DNA of 64,000 bases from Shinisaurus crocodilurus. Lineage: Eukaryota > Chordata > Lepidosauria > Squamata > Shinisauridae. Position 1 is the stretch's first letter. Each line of letters opens with the position of its first letter. The notes under the pieces were generated by a model. The model made no database searches. It saw nothing but the letters and a program-made list of their open reading frames with translations, and was not told where the DNA came from. Shown here in pieces: positions 20,573 through 32,313 of this stretch. A program made the translations under genes and the position numbers. The stretch lies in contig CM037878.1 in assembly GCA_021292165.1 (NCBI GenBank), forward strand, positions 287,914,971 to 287,978,970. Reading direction: 5' to 3'.

Positions 20573-22789
20573 GATTTATAATAAGAACACCTGGATCAGT
20601 TGCAACCAAGAATCTTAGGCTATATTTATCCTGGGCTGGGTGGCAACTTCTCTGGAAGGTGAAGGACAGAGCCAAGAACTGGGATGCCGGAAAGGTGCGC
20701 TGGCAAGGTGCCCGGAACACAACGAGTCACCCATTTGAACATCTCCATATGCAGCGGGAAGGCTCGATTGCCATGCGAGGCACATCCAACTATGGCTCCC
20801 CCATCATCCTTCCTGCCGCTCATCTAAAATAGGTGGGACAGCTGCCAAACTATTTTTTCCTAAGCCAAGCGATGTGCTCAGCCTTAAAATATGCAAATAC
20901 TATTCCTCATCAACATCAGAGTGGCATTTTTAGAACAGAAGCCGATGGCTGGGTTGGTCATAAAAAGGCAAGAGATGCCTAGAACAACTCAAGGCAGGGC
21001 GGAGTGTTGATCAGGCCTATCAACAGCTGCTCCAAGCAGGAACACCTGTGTAAATTTGGAAGAGAGAGTTCGTTCTATTTATTTTCTTCCCAGATGGTAG
21101 GTATGAGGGATACCTGCCGACAGGTGGGCTACTCCTGAACACCCGTGGGAGAGAAGCTTCTGCAAGCTTACTTGCACGGGGGACTTCCATCAGAGACCAA
21201 CTTGAGCTGGGATGATACAGTCGAAGGTTTTGTTTGAATTTATAGCCCAGCACGTTCCAAAGCCAGGCAGCCAATGGGCGAGGTCGCACATCACGACAAC
21301 CCACCCTGGCAATAAGCCACGCCGGGCTGGTTGTTGTGCAGACAACCTACGGTGAGCCTGACCGACAATTGGGATCACTGTGGGTTGTTCGCCCCCTCTC
21401 CCCCCGCTCGGTCCTCCCGCAGGTATCCCAGGTGACTCCGCAGCAGGACCGGCTTGCCTGTTCCCCACACCCCGATCACAAGGCCTTTTTCGCTCGCTGC
21501 AGCTTTTTTGCCCCTTTAACCATCCCCCCCCCCCCCCAGCCCAGAGATCATGAACGCCAGCTTGGCAGCTGGTGTTCGCGATCTCCACCTTGACAGCCAC
21601 TGGCAGCCCCTTCAAAGCGCTCAAGCAGCACACTGGAGGGGCTGTCAGTGGCTGGCAAACAATTTTTTTAAAAAAAATTGTGCACACAACGTGCACAAAA
21701 AAAATTTGTTCGTTTGTTTTTTTTTACATTCAGCTGGACTCGCGCAACTGCGCAGGTGTACAGTTCTGTGAATGCGGAAATCAGGAGCCTCAGCTGGCCA
21801 ATGTCCGGGGGGGTGGGAGCTGCTGTCAACGTGCACCAGGTACCAACCCTGGACATTGACCCAAAGAGGGTCCAAACAGGGTTTTCCTTTCCTTTGCCTT
21901 CTCTTGAAAGCTGTCAAAAGGTGAGCTGTCAAGGGAAAGCAAAGGCGCAAGGGATCTTTGCTCATGAAAACGGGGTGGTGAGATTTACACCACCCCCTTT
22001 GCGGTGAGATCCTCATCTTTTTCTCTTTTTTCCCCTGGCTGTCTTCAGGGTGCTGCGCATTTTGCACTTTCCCCCTGAGACTCCAGCTGCTCGGGAAAGT
22101 GCAAAAGGGCATCCCGCCCCCTTTTCAGGGGAAAAGGGATTTTGACATTTGCGCAGCTCCCATTAGCTGGAGCTCTCTATGCCTATACGTCAGCATACAC
22201 AAATTTTATACAAATCTGTATCTTCTCTGTTGGCGATGCGTAAGCGGCCACCATAAGCGTTAACATGAAACACACTTGTTCTTTTGCTTTCAGAAATCTA
22301 ACATGTGGGACACCCACACACACACACACAAGGAAAAAACAAAAGAAAAACACTTTCCCCCCCCTTGTGTTTCCACCACAAACACGCATCCCTCCCTCTG
22401 CCATATATAGCTTCTGCCTCCACACATGCCCTGCCCATCATAATGACAGTTATTTTGCTAGTGAACAACCACTACTATTAAATACTTTTTCTTAAAAAAA
22501 AAAAAAAAAAAAAAACTTGCCCAAAGCCAGGAATGAACGAGCAATACTCAAAATACAGGAAGCCTGGAATATTGGATCCTGACTCTGTCCCCTTGAGCCC
22601 GAACCAATGTTAGGGAGGAAGAGGAGGAAGAGGAGGAGGAGGAGGAAGAAGAAGACAGACAGACAGACATTCAGACAGACAGAGACCAGTACAATTTCTC
22701 CCATCTGGAAATTTACATGCACAATCACTCCAGGAAACACACTTAAAAGTCAAGGGATAGAACAGCCTCTCCCACCCTGGTACCGTCCA
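20573..22789. other. no gene seen; poly-A and short CA tracts only
   Basis: About 2.2 kb without a supported gene. There is a CA tract at 22315-22330, an A-run at 22494-22514 and a GGA-rich tract near 22610-22660. The 21190-21400 part has 'cacgacaacccaccc' and 'gggttgtt' motifs that may be an old GTT-rich MITE. Confidence 0.4.
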
Positions 22790-23105
22790 GATGTGTTCTG
22801 GGTTTTATGAGGGCCCTTTTGGTGGTGGATCCTCGATTCCGGAACGCTTGCGACAGTGAGTTTCAACTGGTGCCAGCATTGTCATCTTTTCAGTGCCAGG
22901 TTAAGACTTTCCTCTACCCCCCAGGCATTTGACATATGATAAGGTATTAACTGGTCCTGGGGGGTGGGTGGGTTAATTGCTGATTGCTTTTAAATTGTTT
23001 TTTGTATACAAATGGTTTTTATACTATTTTTATAGCGTACTTTAAAGGTTTTAATCTTTTGTAATCTAGCCAGAGATCTTTGGCTATATTGGGCAGTACA
23101 AAATT
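22790..23105 (+). mobile_element. L2-type LINE 3' end, old
   Basis: 'gggcccttttggtggtggatcctcgattccggaacgc' through 'gccagagatctttggctatattgggcagtac' is a diverged forward L2-like ORF2 end and 3' UTR. Confidence 0.7.
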
Positions 23106-23621
23106 AACAACAGCGACCACAACGACCACCAACACCACCAACCTACCTACATGATCAAAGGAACACACCCGGACTTTTTTCTTCTTCTATGCTATGTTGC
23201 TGTGTTTCCACCCAGTTTTCACCAACATGAAAAAGCAACACATCCAGTGACGACAAGCGACACAACCGCAAGCTGACTTCACACACCCAGGTACCGTCCC
23301 CAGAGGGAGAGAAAGTGAAAAAGCTGCTACCCTGAAAAGCTGAAAAGACCACAGATGATCACGGAACATTGTGACAACACGACTGCCTGGCGCCTTCAGT
23401 CTTCCACACCTATTTGTCAAAAGGGGGGGGTGGATGATGACAGGGCTGACCGAGCCATCTTTAAAGGGCCCCCAGGACCCGTAAGGTATGCGCTCAGGTC
23501 AGGCCACACGCCAAGTCACGGTTCAAGGGGCTTAGCTATTGCTGGACAATGTTGTCTGGACTGACAAACCATGGCCTTACAATCAGCCAAGCCAGAATCA
23601 GAAACCTCGGCTTGCAAACTA

Positions 23622-23880
23622 CAGTCATACCTAGGATTGCAAGTAACTTGGTTTGAGAGCGTTTTGCAAGACAAGCAAATTTTTAAATATTTATTTATTT
23701 ATTTATTTATTTGATATACAAGCGACGTCTTGCAATGCAAGTACTGTAGTACGGCTTAAATTAAAAATCTCTCTACAAATTTTTTTTTTTGGGGGGGGGG
23801 ATTTCGTTTTGATATAAGAGTGTTTTGGATTGCAAGCACGTTTCCGGAACGAATTATGCTCTCAATCCAAGGCATGACTG
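23622..23880 (+). mobile_element. mariner-like MITE flanked by TA
   Basis: A 259-bp copy with ends CAGTCATACCTAGGATTG and CAATCCAAGGCATGACTG, TA on both sides, and an expanded TTTA tract inside. Confidence 0.9.
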
Positions 23881-23966
23881 TACATCTATTCAGACATCAC
23901 CCCAAAGCGCATCATTGTGATGTGGCCATTTCTTCACCTCCAGAGGCTGCCACTCCCCCTACAGGG

Positions 23967-24212
23967 GTGTGTGTGTGTGTGTGTATTGCATTTATATCCT
24001 GTCTTTCTTCCTCTTGCAAGGATCCCCAGACAGTGAACATGCTCCTCCTCCTCCACTTTACCCTCACAACAACCCCGTGAGGTAGGTTAGGTTGAGAGTC
24101 AGGGACTGGCCCAAAGTCACCCAGTGAGCTTGATGGCCAAGTGCGAACTAGAACCCCGGGTCTCCTGAGTCCAACTCCAACACTCTAACCACTATGCCAT
24201 ACTGGCTCTCGC
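23967..24212 (-). mobile_element. Sauria-type SINE, reverse
   Basis: The tail 'tgcatttatatcctgtctttcttcc' is preceded by a GT tract. The body and head end at 'caactccaacactctaaccactatgccatactggctctc', a full tRNA-like head. Confidence 0.85.
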
Positions 24213-24901
24213 CAGTGGGTGGGAGTGAATTGGTGAACTTCATGAAGCCAAGTTTCTTTGGAAGGGCTAACTGAAGCTTCTGGGATGGGAGCAGGTCAAT
24301 CAAGGTGCTCAGGGCCCGTTCAATACATCACAGAAGCAAGAAACCCAGGTTTGCCACAGGGTGCGCACACTCACTCACTTGCACCGAGAGCGGCAACCAA
24401 TACCAGCTCTTGGGCAAGTATGCTTGCTTGATGCGCCCCGTATGCTGCAGCGCGTTTGCAAAAGTATTTCTTTACAAAAGGAAGCACCCACCCTCCTCTC
24501 CCCAGGGCCATTCACTATGGGGGGGGGGGCGCGACCCACTGTTTTGTTTCAGAGATTGGTTTTCATAAGAAATGGCAATTAGAGGCAAATAGCTGGATAA
24601 AATATTTGAAGGATTTTTTTTGTATGGCTTCTAATGTGTGGGGAAAACCTCTTCAGAGAAAGAGTGATTCACCCTTGTCAATTGAAGGCAGCTAACGGCT
24701 CAATTAAATACTTTTAAAAGGGTGCGGCAGTTTTCAGTCGCTTCTCTACTTGCTACCGCTGAAAGTCATATACTGCTGGAGTTATATACCTGTGGTGATA
24801 AACCCACGCACTGCTTCACGAGCGGCACTCAGAGGTTTTGTTGCTGCAATGCAATATAGGCGAATTTACGGCCTACAAAATCTGCTGTCGAAGGACACGG
24901 A
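24213..24901. other. no gene or clear repeat seen
   Basis: Intron-like sequence with a G-run near 24520-24530. The overlapping short frames are not supported. Confidence 0.4.
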
Positions 24902-25386
24902 TGAGCAACATAAGAACTGTGCTGGAACAGACCAAAGGCATGTCTAGCCCAGCATTCTGTTCACACAGTGGCCAGCCAGATGGCCTAATGGGAAGCCCAC
25001 AAGCAGGACATGAGTGCAACAGCACCCTCCCGCCCATGTTCCCCAGCAACTGGTGTACATAGGCACGCTGCCCCTGATGCTGGAGTTCATATATACCGGT
25101 AGCTATCATGATGAGTAGTAGGTACCGATACCCTTGTTCTTCACAGACGTACAGACAGCCCTTTTAAAGCTGTGCAAATTGGTGGCCATCACTACATCGT
25201 GTGGAAGTGCGTTCCATAGTTCAACTATGGGCTGCGAAAAAGAAGTCCGTCCTTTTATGCATCCTGAGTCTCCCACCAGTCAACTTCATGGGACGACCCC
25301 ATTGGGTTCTAGTATTAGAGAGGAAGAAAAACCTACTTTCTCCACACCAGGCATAATTTATCATGTCCCCACAACCCGATTTACGG

Positions 25387-25664
25387 CACAATCCTATGCA
25401 TGTTTAGACAGGGGGAAAAAGTCCTACAGCTCCCGGCATTCCCCAGCTGGCTGGGGAATGCTGGGAGCTGTCGGACTTTTTTTCTGCCTAAACATGCATA
25501 GGCAGTGCTTTTTTTCTGGAGAAAAGGGTACCGGAACTCTTGGATTACATTTCCTCGGGAGTAGATGGCGATTAAATTGTAATGCAATTAATAGAAGAAA
25601 AGGTGCTGGAACTCAGTTCCGGTGAGTTCCGCCAGAAAAAAAAGCCCTGTGTATAGGATTGCAC
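25387..25664. mobile_element. foldback MITE (ATCCTATGCATG ends) with nested MITE
   Basis: The left part folds on itself: 'cctatgcatgtttagacag...tcctacagctcccggcattccccagc' pairs with 'gctggggaatgctgggagctgtcgga...ctaaacatgcatagg', arms of about 57 bp. The outer right end 'gtataggattgcac' is separated by the insertion at 25503-25649. Confidence 0.75.
25503..25649. mobile_element. 147-bp hAT-type MITE (CAGTGCTTTTTTTCTGG)
   Basis: It runs from CAGTGCTTTTTTTCTG to CAGAAAAAAAAGCCCTG. The flanking octamers tgcatagg (25495-25502) and tgtatagg (25650-25657) match at 7 of 8. It sits inside the ATCCTATGCATG foldback element, which itself sits inside CR1, giving three layers. Confidence 0.8.
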
Positions 25665-26106
25665 ACTTACTCGCCCTTTTTCCAAGCTAAAGAACCCCAA
25701 ATGTTGTAACCTTGCCTCAGAGTTGCTTCAGCCCGCTGATCATTTGGGTTCTGCGCCTTTTCCAGCTCTACAATATCCTTTCTGAGGGGCAGCAACCAGA
25801 ACTGTACACAGATTTAAGGTGACCGCCACATTGATTTGTATAAAGGCATTATGATGATAATGGCAGTTTTTATTTTCAATCCCTTCCCTTTCTCATCCCC
25901 AGCATGGAATTCGCCCTTTTCACAGCTGCTCCGCACTCGGCTATTTTTATCTACCTCTCCGCCACCGAGATCCCTTTCCTGGTCAGTCAACGCTAGTTCA
26001 GCCTCCCAGCTGCATATATACAAAGTTGGGTTGATTTGCCTCAATGGGCATCACTTTACGCTGGCTTACATTAAGAAGTGTGAAGGATCACTAGCAGGAT
26101 CCTTTG

Positions 26107-26510
26107 CGTGAGTTTGGCGCTTAACGGGTTAACCGGCACTGAGTTACAGCCCGTACGAGCGCTGGCGACCACCTGAGAGGCTTTCGCGCACAAGAGGAAA
26201 CCGCAGCCCTTTAAATGACCAAATAAGGCTTTTATTTGTTTACACAAAACACAGAGCGGAACTAACAGCTTTCCAGGAATACTACAATGCCAACACAACC
26301 TTAGGTGACCCCTGCGTTCATCAATGAAACAGGCTCCTAGGCTAGTGGATTGAATCTGGTCAATTACCTCAGATCAGAGACTCTACGCTTAGTCAGTTTC
26401 AGCCTGGCTCCGGGTCGGCCGATCCGGGGATGAGACTGGCTTACTCGGGCTGCCGCCTGAAGGACGAATCTGGCCCCGACGTACCCTGGTTCCCAACAAC
26501 CCTCTACCGG
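26107..26510 (-). mobile_element. LTR-like sequence, uncertain
   Basis: On the minus strand the stretch from TGTTGGGAACC to a CA near 26107 has an AATAAAA signal near 26230, about 120 bp before its end, as in an LTR. Sequence beyond 26510 is also GC-rich and unassigned. No target duplication or internal retroviral gene was identified. Confidence 0.3.
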
Positions 26511-27287
26511 AAGGGAGAGGGGTTTTCTACCCCTGAGTTCCCGCTCTTCCCACCCTCCAGGTCAGGTGGGGGCTTATGCCTGCCCCTTCGCATCAGGTGG
26601 GCTTATTCCTGCCCGGGAAGAAGGTGACGTACTGGTACTTCACAGCTCTTTGAGACTGCCCTGATAGTTTGATGGTTTCTTGATGGTCCTTCCTGGGTTT
26701 TGTGGATCTCCACCGAGACTCTTCTTTGTTGGGGATGACGGTCTGTCTGGCTATTTCTCCTGTGACTTCATCCCCCCTTCCTCGCCCCCCTCCCTTGGGC
26801 GACGACTGTGTGTGTGTGTGCAGACTTGTGTTGGGCTTTCTCCACAAGAAGGGAGTGAGCGGAAGCACGATTTGAAAAACGGAACATGCAACAATATTGT
26901 GGCATGTATTTCATTCTTTCGAATCAATACATTTCCTGGACATCTCTTATAGCCCCAGCCTATAAGGGACAAACAGAAACACTACATATTGAGCCAAAAC
27001 AATAAATCAAACCCCCAGCATGTTTATTTCAGGCGATGCAGTCTCTTTCTTCCGGGGAATATTCATCGCAAAATGCGGCCGCGTGTAAAGGAGGGGCGTT
27101 CAAGCGGGCACCCGACTGCCTTTGGTTCAGAAGCTTCACACCAACATTGAGTTAAAAAGAAAGAAGCACCCTTTCACCTGGTTTGAGCGATTCAGCCCAT
27201 AAGCAAAGCCCAAACACAGCCAGAATCTTTGTCCATCTTTTACAACCTCCAAGGTTATTGCCTTCAAACACAAGACAGCCAAAGACT
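26511..27287. other. no gene or clear repeat seen
   Basis: Unassigned intron-like DNA with one short GT tract near 26808-26820. Confidence 0.4.
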
Positions 27288-27582
27288 GGGTTCAGACAAC
27301 ACGATAACCCACACTCAGGGGTTGAGTATGGGTTGTTGTTCAAATGTGGGTTACTGTGTTGTCTGAACCCAGCCGCGCTAAGAAACCATGACTGGTTAAC
27401 CACAAACAACCTATGAAGAGAACCCATGCTTTGTTGCTGGGTTGTGAACTGTGCTCTGGTCACCATCTCGGCTGGCTTCAGACAACATAATAAGCCACAT
27501 TTCAACGACAACCCACGGTTCAACGACAACCCACGCTCAATCCCAGTGTGGGTCATCGTGTTTTCTGTACCCAGTCAATGGC
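27288..27582. mobile_element. GTT-rich foldback MITE, second copy
   Basis: It starts CTGGGTTCAGACAACACG and ends 'cgtgttttctgtacccagtc'. The interior alternates 'aacccac' and 'gtgggtt' motifs as in 6811-7158. It has an internal copy of the end ('gtgttgtctgaacccagcc' near 27355-27375), so the element is built from paired terminal hairpins. Confidence 0.75.
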
Positions 27583-27845
27583 TGGAGACAAAACATTTTG
27601 CCCCCCCAGAAGTTAAAAGACCCTTCGAAGGAGGGAATCACTGCTTCTGGTGTATGCACACAGCCCCAGTTTCATCTCTGGTAAGACAAGTCTGGTTGGC
27701 TTTTGCATGGCTTAAAAACCTATGAAACCTGTTTAGCGAGAGGCAATCCTGAGGGGGGGAAAGAAAGAAGTGGAAAGGAAGCCTCTATCCATCCTCTTTA
27801 GAATAGCTCTGCCTCTCAGCTCCAGAGGAATCCAACCTCTTAATC

Positions 27846-28194
27846 CAGTGCTTCTCAAATAGTGGGGCGGGCCCCCCAGGGGGGGCGCGAGGCTCCGTAA
27901 AGGGGGGCTCGTTTGACCTCAGTTTAAAGTTTTTTTTTAATATTGTGTTCCTTTAAATCCTGTGCTCCTTTAAATCTTTTCTGCTACAGTTAATAAAGCT
28001 ATTCTTTGTTGTAAATTGATCCACATTTCTTTCTTTTTTTATTCTCTTATACGTTAATAAGGATACAGTGTTATGCAGAGGTGTACTTATAACAATTTTA
28101 TAGACAAATGATACTATTTACAGTCGCGCGGGGGGCGCGAAATGTTGTCTTCTTCCTAGGGGGGGGCATGACAGAAAATAATTGAGAAGCACTG
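27846..28194. mobile_element. non-autonomous hAT of ~350 bp, copy 1
   Basis: The ends are CAGTGCTTCTCAAATAG and AATTGAGAAGCACTG. The flanks tcttaatc and tcttaagg match at 6 of 8. It is nearly identical along its length to the copies at 42217 and 47786, so this family was active recently. It has no open frame. Confidence 0.9.
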
Positions 28195-28640
28195 TCTTAA
28201 GGGAAGCTAATGAACTACTACCTACCCACAGTTGAAAACCCCGCAGGGGTGGACCTCTCCAGTTACATTTCAGGACTGCTGTGGCACACAAAGAGCCAAC
28301 TCAAAGGCTGTGGGAGCCTCTGTTACCAGCTGAAAGGGAATATGAGCTAGCCAGCCCAAAGAGATTACCGGTAGCTCAAGCTATGTGATAAAGGATGCCC
28401 AGGTATCGGAGAATGAAACCTTCCCGGCCAAGGCCGCAGGAATGTCGAAGGCAGGAAACAGGCTGGAGACACAGATCAGATCTGGGGTAAAATGGCATCC
28501 ATTGTTTATGTAGGCGACTGTCATGAAATGTATCATAGGAGTGCTATTATTGGAGCTCGAGCCTGCATTTAGAAGACCTTTTCTCTAGCTCCAGATGTCA
28601 TGAGGTGGGAAATGGATGTACAAGGCTTTTCAGCACTTCA
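28195..28640. other. no gene or clear repeat seen
   Basis: Unassigned intron-like sequence. Confidence 0.4.
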
Positions 28641-28644
28641 GTTT

Positions 28645-28850
28645 AAAAAAATAAATAAATGTGTTTCTTAGATCTTTGCACTGCCGCTGGCTTTTATCTT
28701 GGTTCGTATTTTGGTTTTATTCTGTTTTAAACCTATGACTTTATATGATGTTTTACTACGTTATTGTATTTTACGGTTTTAAGCGTTGCCTTTTAAACTG
28801 CCCAGAGAGCTTCGGCCAACGGGCAATATAGAAATGTAATCAATAAATAA
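28645..28850 (+). mobile_element. L2-type LINE 3' tail
   Basis: The same 3' UTR as at 10690-10861 ('cttttatcttggttcgtattttggttt' ... 'gcccagagagcttcggcc'), forward, with a TAAATAA end. Confidence 0.65.
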
Positions 28851-29244
28851 GCTTTCTGAGGGTCAAAGCAAGATGCAACGTTGTTTGCAAGCTTCCCCGT
28901 TCAGAGACAGCCAGTGTGCTGGGCTCAGACGACGGAGGCCTGAGTTCAAATCTCCATCCAACGCTGAAACTCACTGGGCTGACGCTCGGCCAGGTGCTGG
29001 CCACGGCTCGCTTGAACGACTGAGCGAGCAGACAGCGGCGGTTGCCACTGCTGCTTCTCGCTGCCGTCACAGAGAGTGCCCGCAGGCGGGCAAGCGGCCA
29101 TGGCGGCAAGGAGAAGTGGCAACTGCCACCGCCTGCTTGCCCACCCCAGCCCCAAGAGTGGGGAGGGTGTGTGTGTGTGGCTGGTTCTGTCCCTCTTTAC
29201 CTTTACCCGAGAGAGAGGGTGGGCAAGTGAAGGGGAGACGCGAG

Positions 29245-29795
29245 GAAAGGTCGCAGCAGCTGGGACTGTTTAGCTTAGAAAAAAGGCGAGTGAGGGGAGA
29301 CGTGTGATAGAGGTGTACAAAATTACGCACGGTGCGGAGGAAGTGGACGGGGAGACATTTTTTTTTCTCCCCCTCTCATAATACTAGAACCCAAAGGGGG
29401 TCACAACCCCAGGAAGCTGGTTGGTGGGAGATTCGGGACAGATCAAAGGAAGGACTTCCTCACACAGCACAGAGTTAAACTGTGGAACTCACTTCCACAG
29501 GATGTGGTGACACGGCCACCAGTTTGGAGGCCTTTGGGGATCGGGCAAATACATGGGAGGAGAAGGCTACCCATGGCTACCAGTCCTGATGGTTATATCT
29601 GCTTCCGGCAGTAGCAGAGGCAGTACGCCTATGTTCACCAGCTGCTGGGGAACATGGGCGGGAGGGTGCTGTTGCACTCATGTCCTGCTTGTGGGCAGCT
29701 GTTTGGCCACTGTGGGAACAGAAGGCTGGACGAGACGGGCCCTCGGCCTGATCCAGCAGGGCTCTTCGGATGTTCTTACGCAGCAACCGCACCCT
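29245..29795 (+). mobile_element. CR1 LINE 3' end, forward
   Basis: It begins in the ORF2 end ('cagctgggactgtttagcttag', peptide AGTV-LEKRRVRGDV), passes 'gatcaaaggaaggacttcctcacacagcac' and the 3' UTR 'tgctggggaacatgggcgggagggtgctg', and ends at 'ctcttcggatgttcttacg'. It is disrupted by small indels. Confidence 0.85.
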
Positions 29796-30459
29796 CACTC
29801 GCTCGCCTCTCCCTCTTTGCGGCAGTTTGGACTGGAGTCTCGGGGGGAGCCCCGCCTTTTCCACCCCTGTCGAGGACAGGAAGGAAGGAGGGTGAGCCGG
29901 TGGCAACGGCAAGGGCAACAGGGCCCCGCTGGGGCCTTCGGCAACGGGCCCTCAGCAAGGGCCTCGACGAGTGCCCAGCCGTGCCGACCTCCGACAACAG
30001 CCTTGACTAGAGGCAAGAGGCGCGCGCAGCTGCCAAGACATCCTTTTTGGGATGGTGCAGAAGAGGAGGAAGGAGGGGGTTGACACACCCGCCGTCACAA
30101 AGCAGGCAGAACTGAGAAATATGCATCGGGGAAGCGAGCCGACTAGCAGTTGCCAAGCCATTAGCATTTTTTTTACACAGCTTCGCAGCGTCAAATCATT
30201 CCAGCCAGAGCCAGCGCCGCACACGCCGCTATAAACGGGAGCTGCACACCACGGACAGACCGCATCGACCCGCCGCCCGCAAAAGGCATTCAAGCTGTGT
30301 GCCGGGACGTTCTCCTAGGAAGGAAGAGGGATTTTGTTTGCGACACTCCTCTGGGCTTGAAGCCCGGAGCGTAAAGACCTCCACTGGCATGTTCTCTCAC
30401 ACGGACGTTACAGGAGACCTCTCTAGAAGGGGGGACGTTACGGGGGACCCCTCTAAAAC
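29796..30459. other. GC-rich sequence, no supported gene
   Basis: Open frames up to 176 codons overlap on both strands. They share no motif and are explained by GC content. Confidence 0.4.
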
Positions 30460-31255
30460 ATGTAGTGATGGCCACCAATTTGGAGGGCTTTAAAAGGGGA
30501 TTGGACAAATTCCTGGAGGAGGAGAAGGCCATCAATGGCTACTAGTCCTACTTGGCTACATTTATTTATTTATTTATTTAATATATTTATTTACCGCCCA
30601 TCAGCCCAAAGGCTCCCTGGGCGGTTTACAGAAAAACAGGATAAAAACAATCTTAAAACCAAAAATATCAGTAAAATAGAAATGCAAATACAATATAATA
30701 CAAAACAATAAAGCAAAGCAGCCAGATGAATCAGACCGGAGGGAGGTACAGCAGTGATAATAAAAATGGGAATAAAAATCTAACCATTAAAATATTGGGT
30801 AAATAAAAAGGTCTTCACCTGGCGCCTGAAGGAATAAAGGGTAGGTGCCAGGCGCACCTCCTTGGAGAGTTGATTCCAGAGATGGGGTGCCACAACTGAG
30901 AAGGCCCTTCCCCTAGTAGCCACCCTCCTAGCCTCTTTTGCCAGAGGCAGTCTGCCTGTGTACACCAGTTGCTGGGGAACATGGGCGGGAGGGTGTTGTT
31001 GCACTCACGTCCTGCTTGTGGGATCCCGTGGGCGGCTGGTTGGCCACCCTGTGAACAGAATGCTGGACTAGATGGGCCCTTGGTCTGACTAAATTTTGTA
31101 TTGGATCTTCATGCTGTTTTTATTGTATTTGTACTGTACATTTTATTGTTTTGTATAAATTGTTGTTAACTGCCCAGAGAGCTTTGGCTATAAGGGGCGG
31201 TGTATAAATGAAAAATGAATAAAGGCAATCCTGCAGGGCTCTTCTTATGTTCTTA
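30460..31255 (+). mobile_element. CR1 3' end broken twice by L2 fragments
   Basis: CR1 pieces lie at 30460-30553, 30952-31084 and 31222-31255 and join into one normal 3' end ('...ggcaatcctgcagggctcttcttatgttctta'). A reverse L2 (30556-30950) and a forward L2 tail (31085-31221) lie between them. Both L2 pieces are therefore younger than this CR1 copy. Confidence 0.85.
30556..30950 (-). mobile_element. L2-type LINE 3' end, reverse
   Basis: A TTTA tail at 30559-30590, then 'ccgcccatcagcccaaaggctccctgggcgg', then the ORF2 end on the minus strand (RAFSVVAPHLWNQLSKEVRL at about 30850-30910). It differs from the main L2 subfamily in this window (LSKEVRLAPT instead of LPSDLRHAPS). Confidence 0.85.
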
Positions 31256-31382
31256 TCTAGTGATACAAAACGTCTCCACTCCCCCGGGTGACCCCCTGCT
31301 CCCACTCTGTTTCCTCGGGCACCACTTACAAAGGAAACTCAAGAGCATCACTGGGCACCACGCCTGTTAGCAGAGGGTAGTG

Positions 31383-31517
31383 CAGTGTTTCTCAACCTTG
31401 GGTCCCCAGATGTTTTTGGCCTACAACTCCCAGCATGCCCCAGCCAGCTGTGCTGGCTGGGGCATGCTGGGAGTTGTAGGCCACAAACATCTGGGGACCC
31501 AAGGTTGAGAAACACTG
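31383..31517. mobile_element. hAT MITE-A, CAGTGTTTCTCAACC variant
   Basis: A 135-bp near-perfect palindrome with an exact 8-bp duplication, gggtagtg (31375-31382 and 31518-31525). Confidence 0.95.
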
Positions 31518-31634
31518 GGGTAGTGAGAGGGAGCAAGGTGTGGGGCCCCACTGTGCATGGCAGGAGGCTGCAGCCAGGCATCTCCCATAATGCCTCATTC
31601 TCGCCACACCTACAGGCTCACTGAGCGGCGCTGG

Positions 31635-32173
31635 TGTGGCAAAGATCGCCAAGGGCTTCACCTTCAGTCTGCCCCAGCAACTTGTCCGTTAAATCACAGT
31701 GTGTTGCTGTGGAGCTCACAGCGTCTTGGAACACTGATAAGCTGTAGAGATGCTGTTTTTGCCCTGCGCAACAAACTGCAGGACAAGCAGAATAGTTCAG
31801 ATGATGGCTAGGCAGAAATGTATCCACACTACTCAGGGACATAGTGCGCATGCCCGCTTGCAAAGGACTGTTATCTTCGCATGGTTGGTGTACACTGCGC
31901 ATGTCCAGCGTAGAGCCAAAAGGCGTTAGCTCTATTGTTCTGAGATCTTAGCAGCATCTGCACATGCGTGACTTATAAAACCTGGATTCCTTAAAAGTAG
32001 GACGCTTGCGCATATTCGGGGCTCACTCCATTTTTGTTTGGAGCTGGGACATCATGCAGCTGCATTATCTGATTGAATAAAGCTTTGTTCTTAAACTTCT
32101 TTACCTGCGTTTGGCTGATGGATTGACCTAATCGGCTAGACTCGAACCCAGGGCTACTTGAGCCCTTACCACA
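31635..32173 (+). mobile_element. probable solo LTR of an endogenous retrovirus-like element
   Basis: About 539 bp run from TGTGGCAAAG to CTTACCACA, forming short inverted ends (TGTGG/CCACA). In the right order it has a TATA box (cttataaaacc, ~31971), then an initiation zone (ggggctcactcc), then an AATAAA signal at ~32076 followed by a T-rich stretch and a U5-like end. The flanking hexamers ggcgct and ggtgct nearly match if two extra base pairs are included at each side. No gag, pol or env was found next to it, so it is probably a recombined solo LTR. Confidence 0.6.
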
Positions 32174-32313
32174 CCGGTGCTGCTAGCGGGCACACACAGA
32201 ATCAGGCCACCAATATACGTATGCCGATATTGGGTATTTGCAGCAACAGATGAGCAGACCAATAAATGGAGAAGGGGGAAAGAGACTTGACGGCATCAAC
32301 TCCAAATCCCAGA

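Larger units (their letters stand above)
24902..26100 (-). mobile_element. CR1 LINE, ORF2 C-terminus and 3' UTR, interrupted
   Basis: Reverse CR1 from the 3' end (24902) into ORF2 at 26100. A frameshifted piece of the reverse transcriptase C-terminal region reads ELALTDQERDLGG (seen near 25960-26000). A foldback MITE with another MITE inside it lies at 25387-25664. About 900 bp of CR1 remain, one of the longer copies here. Confidence 0.85.
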
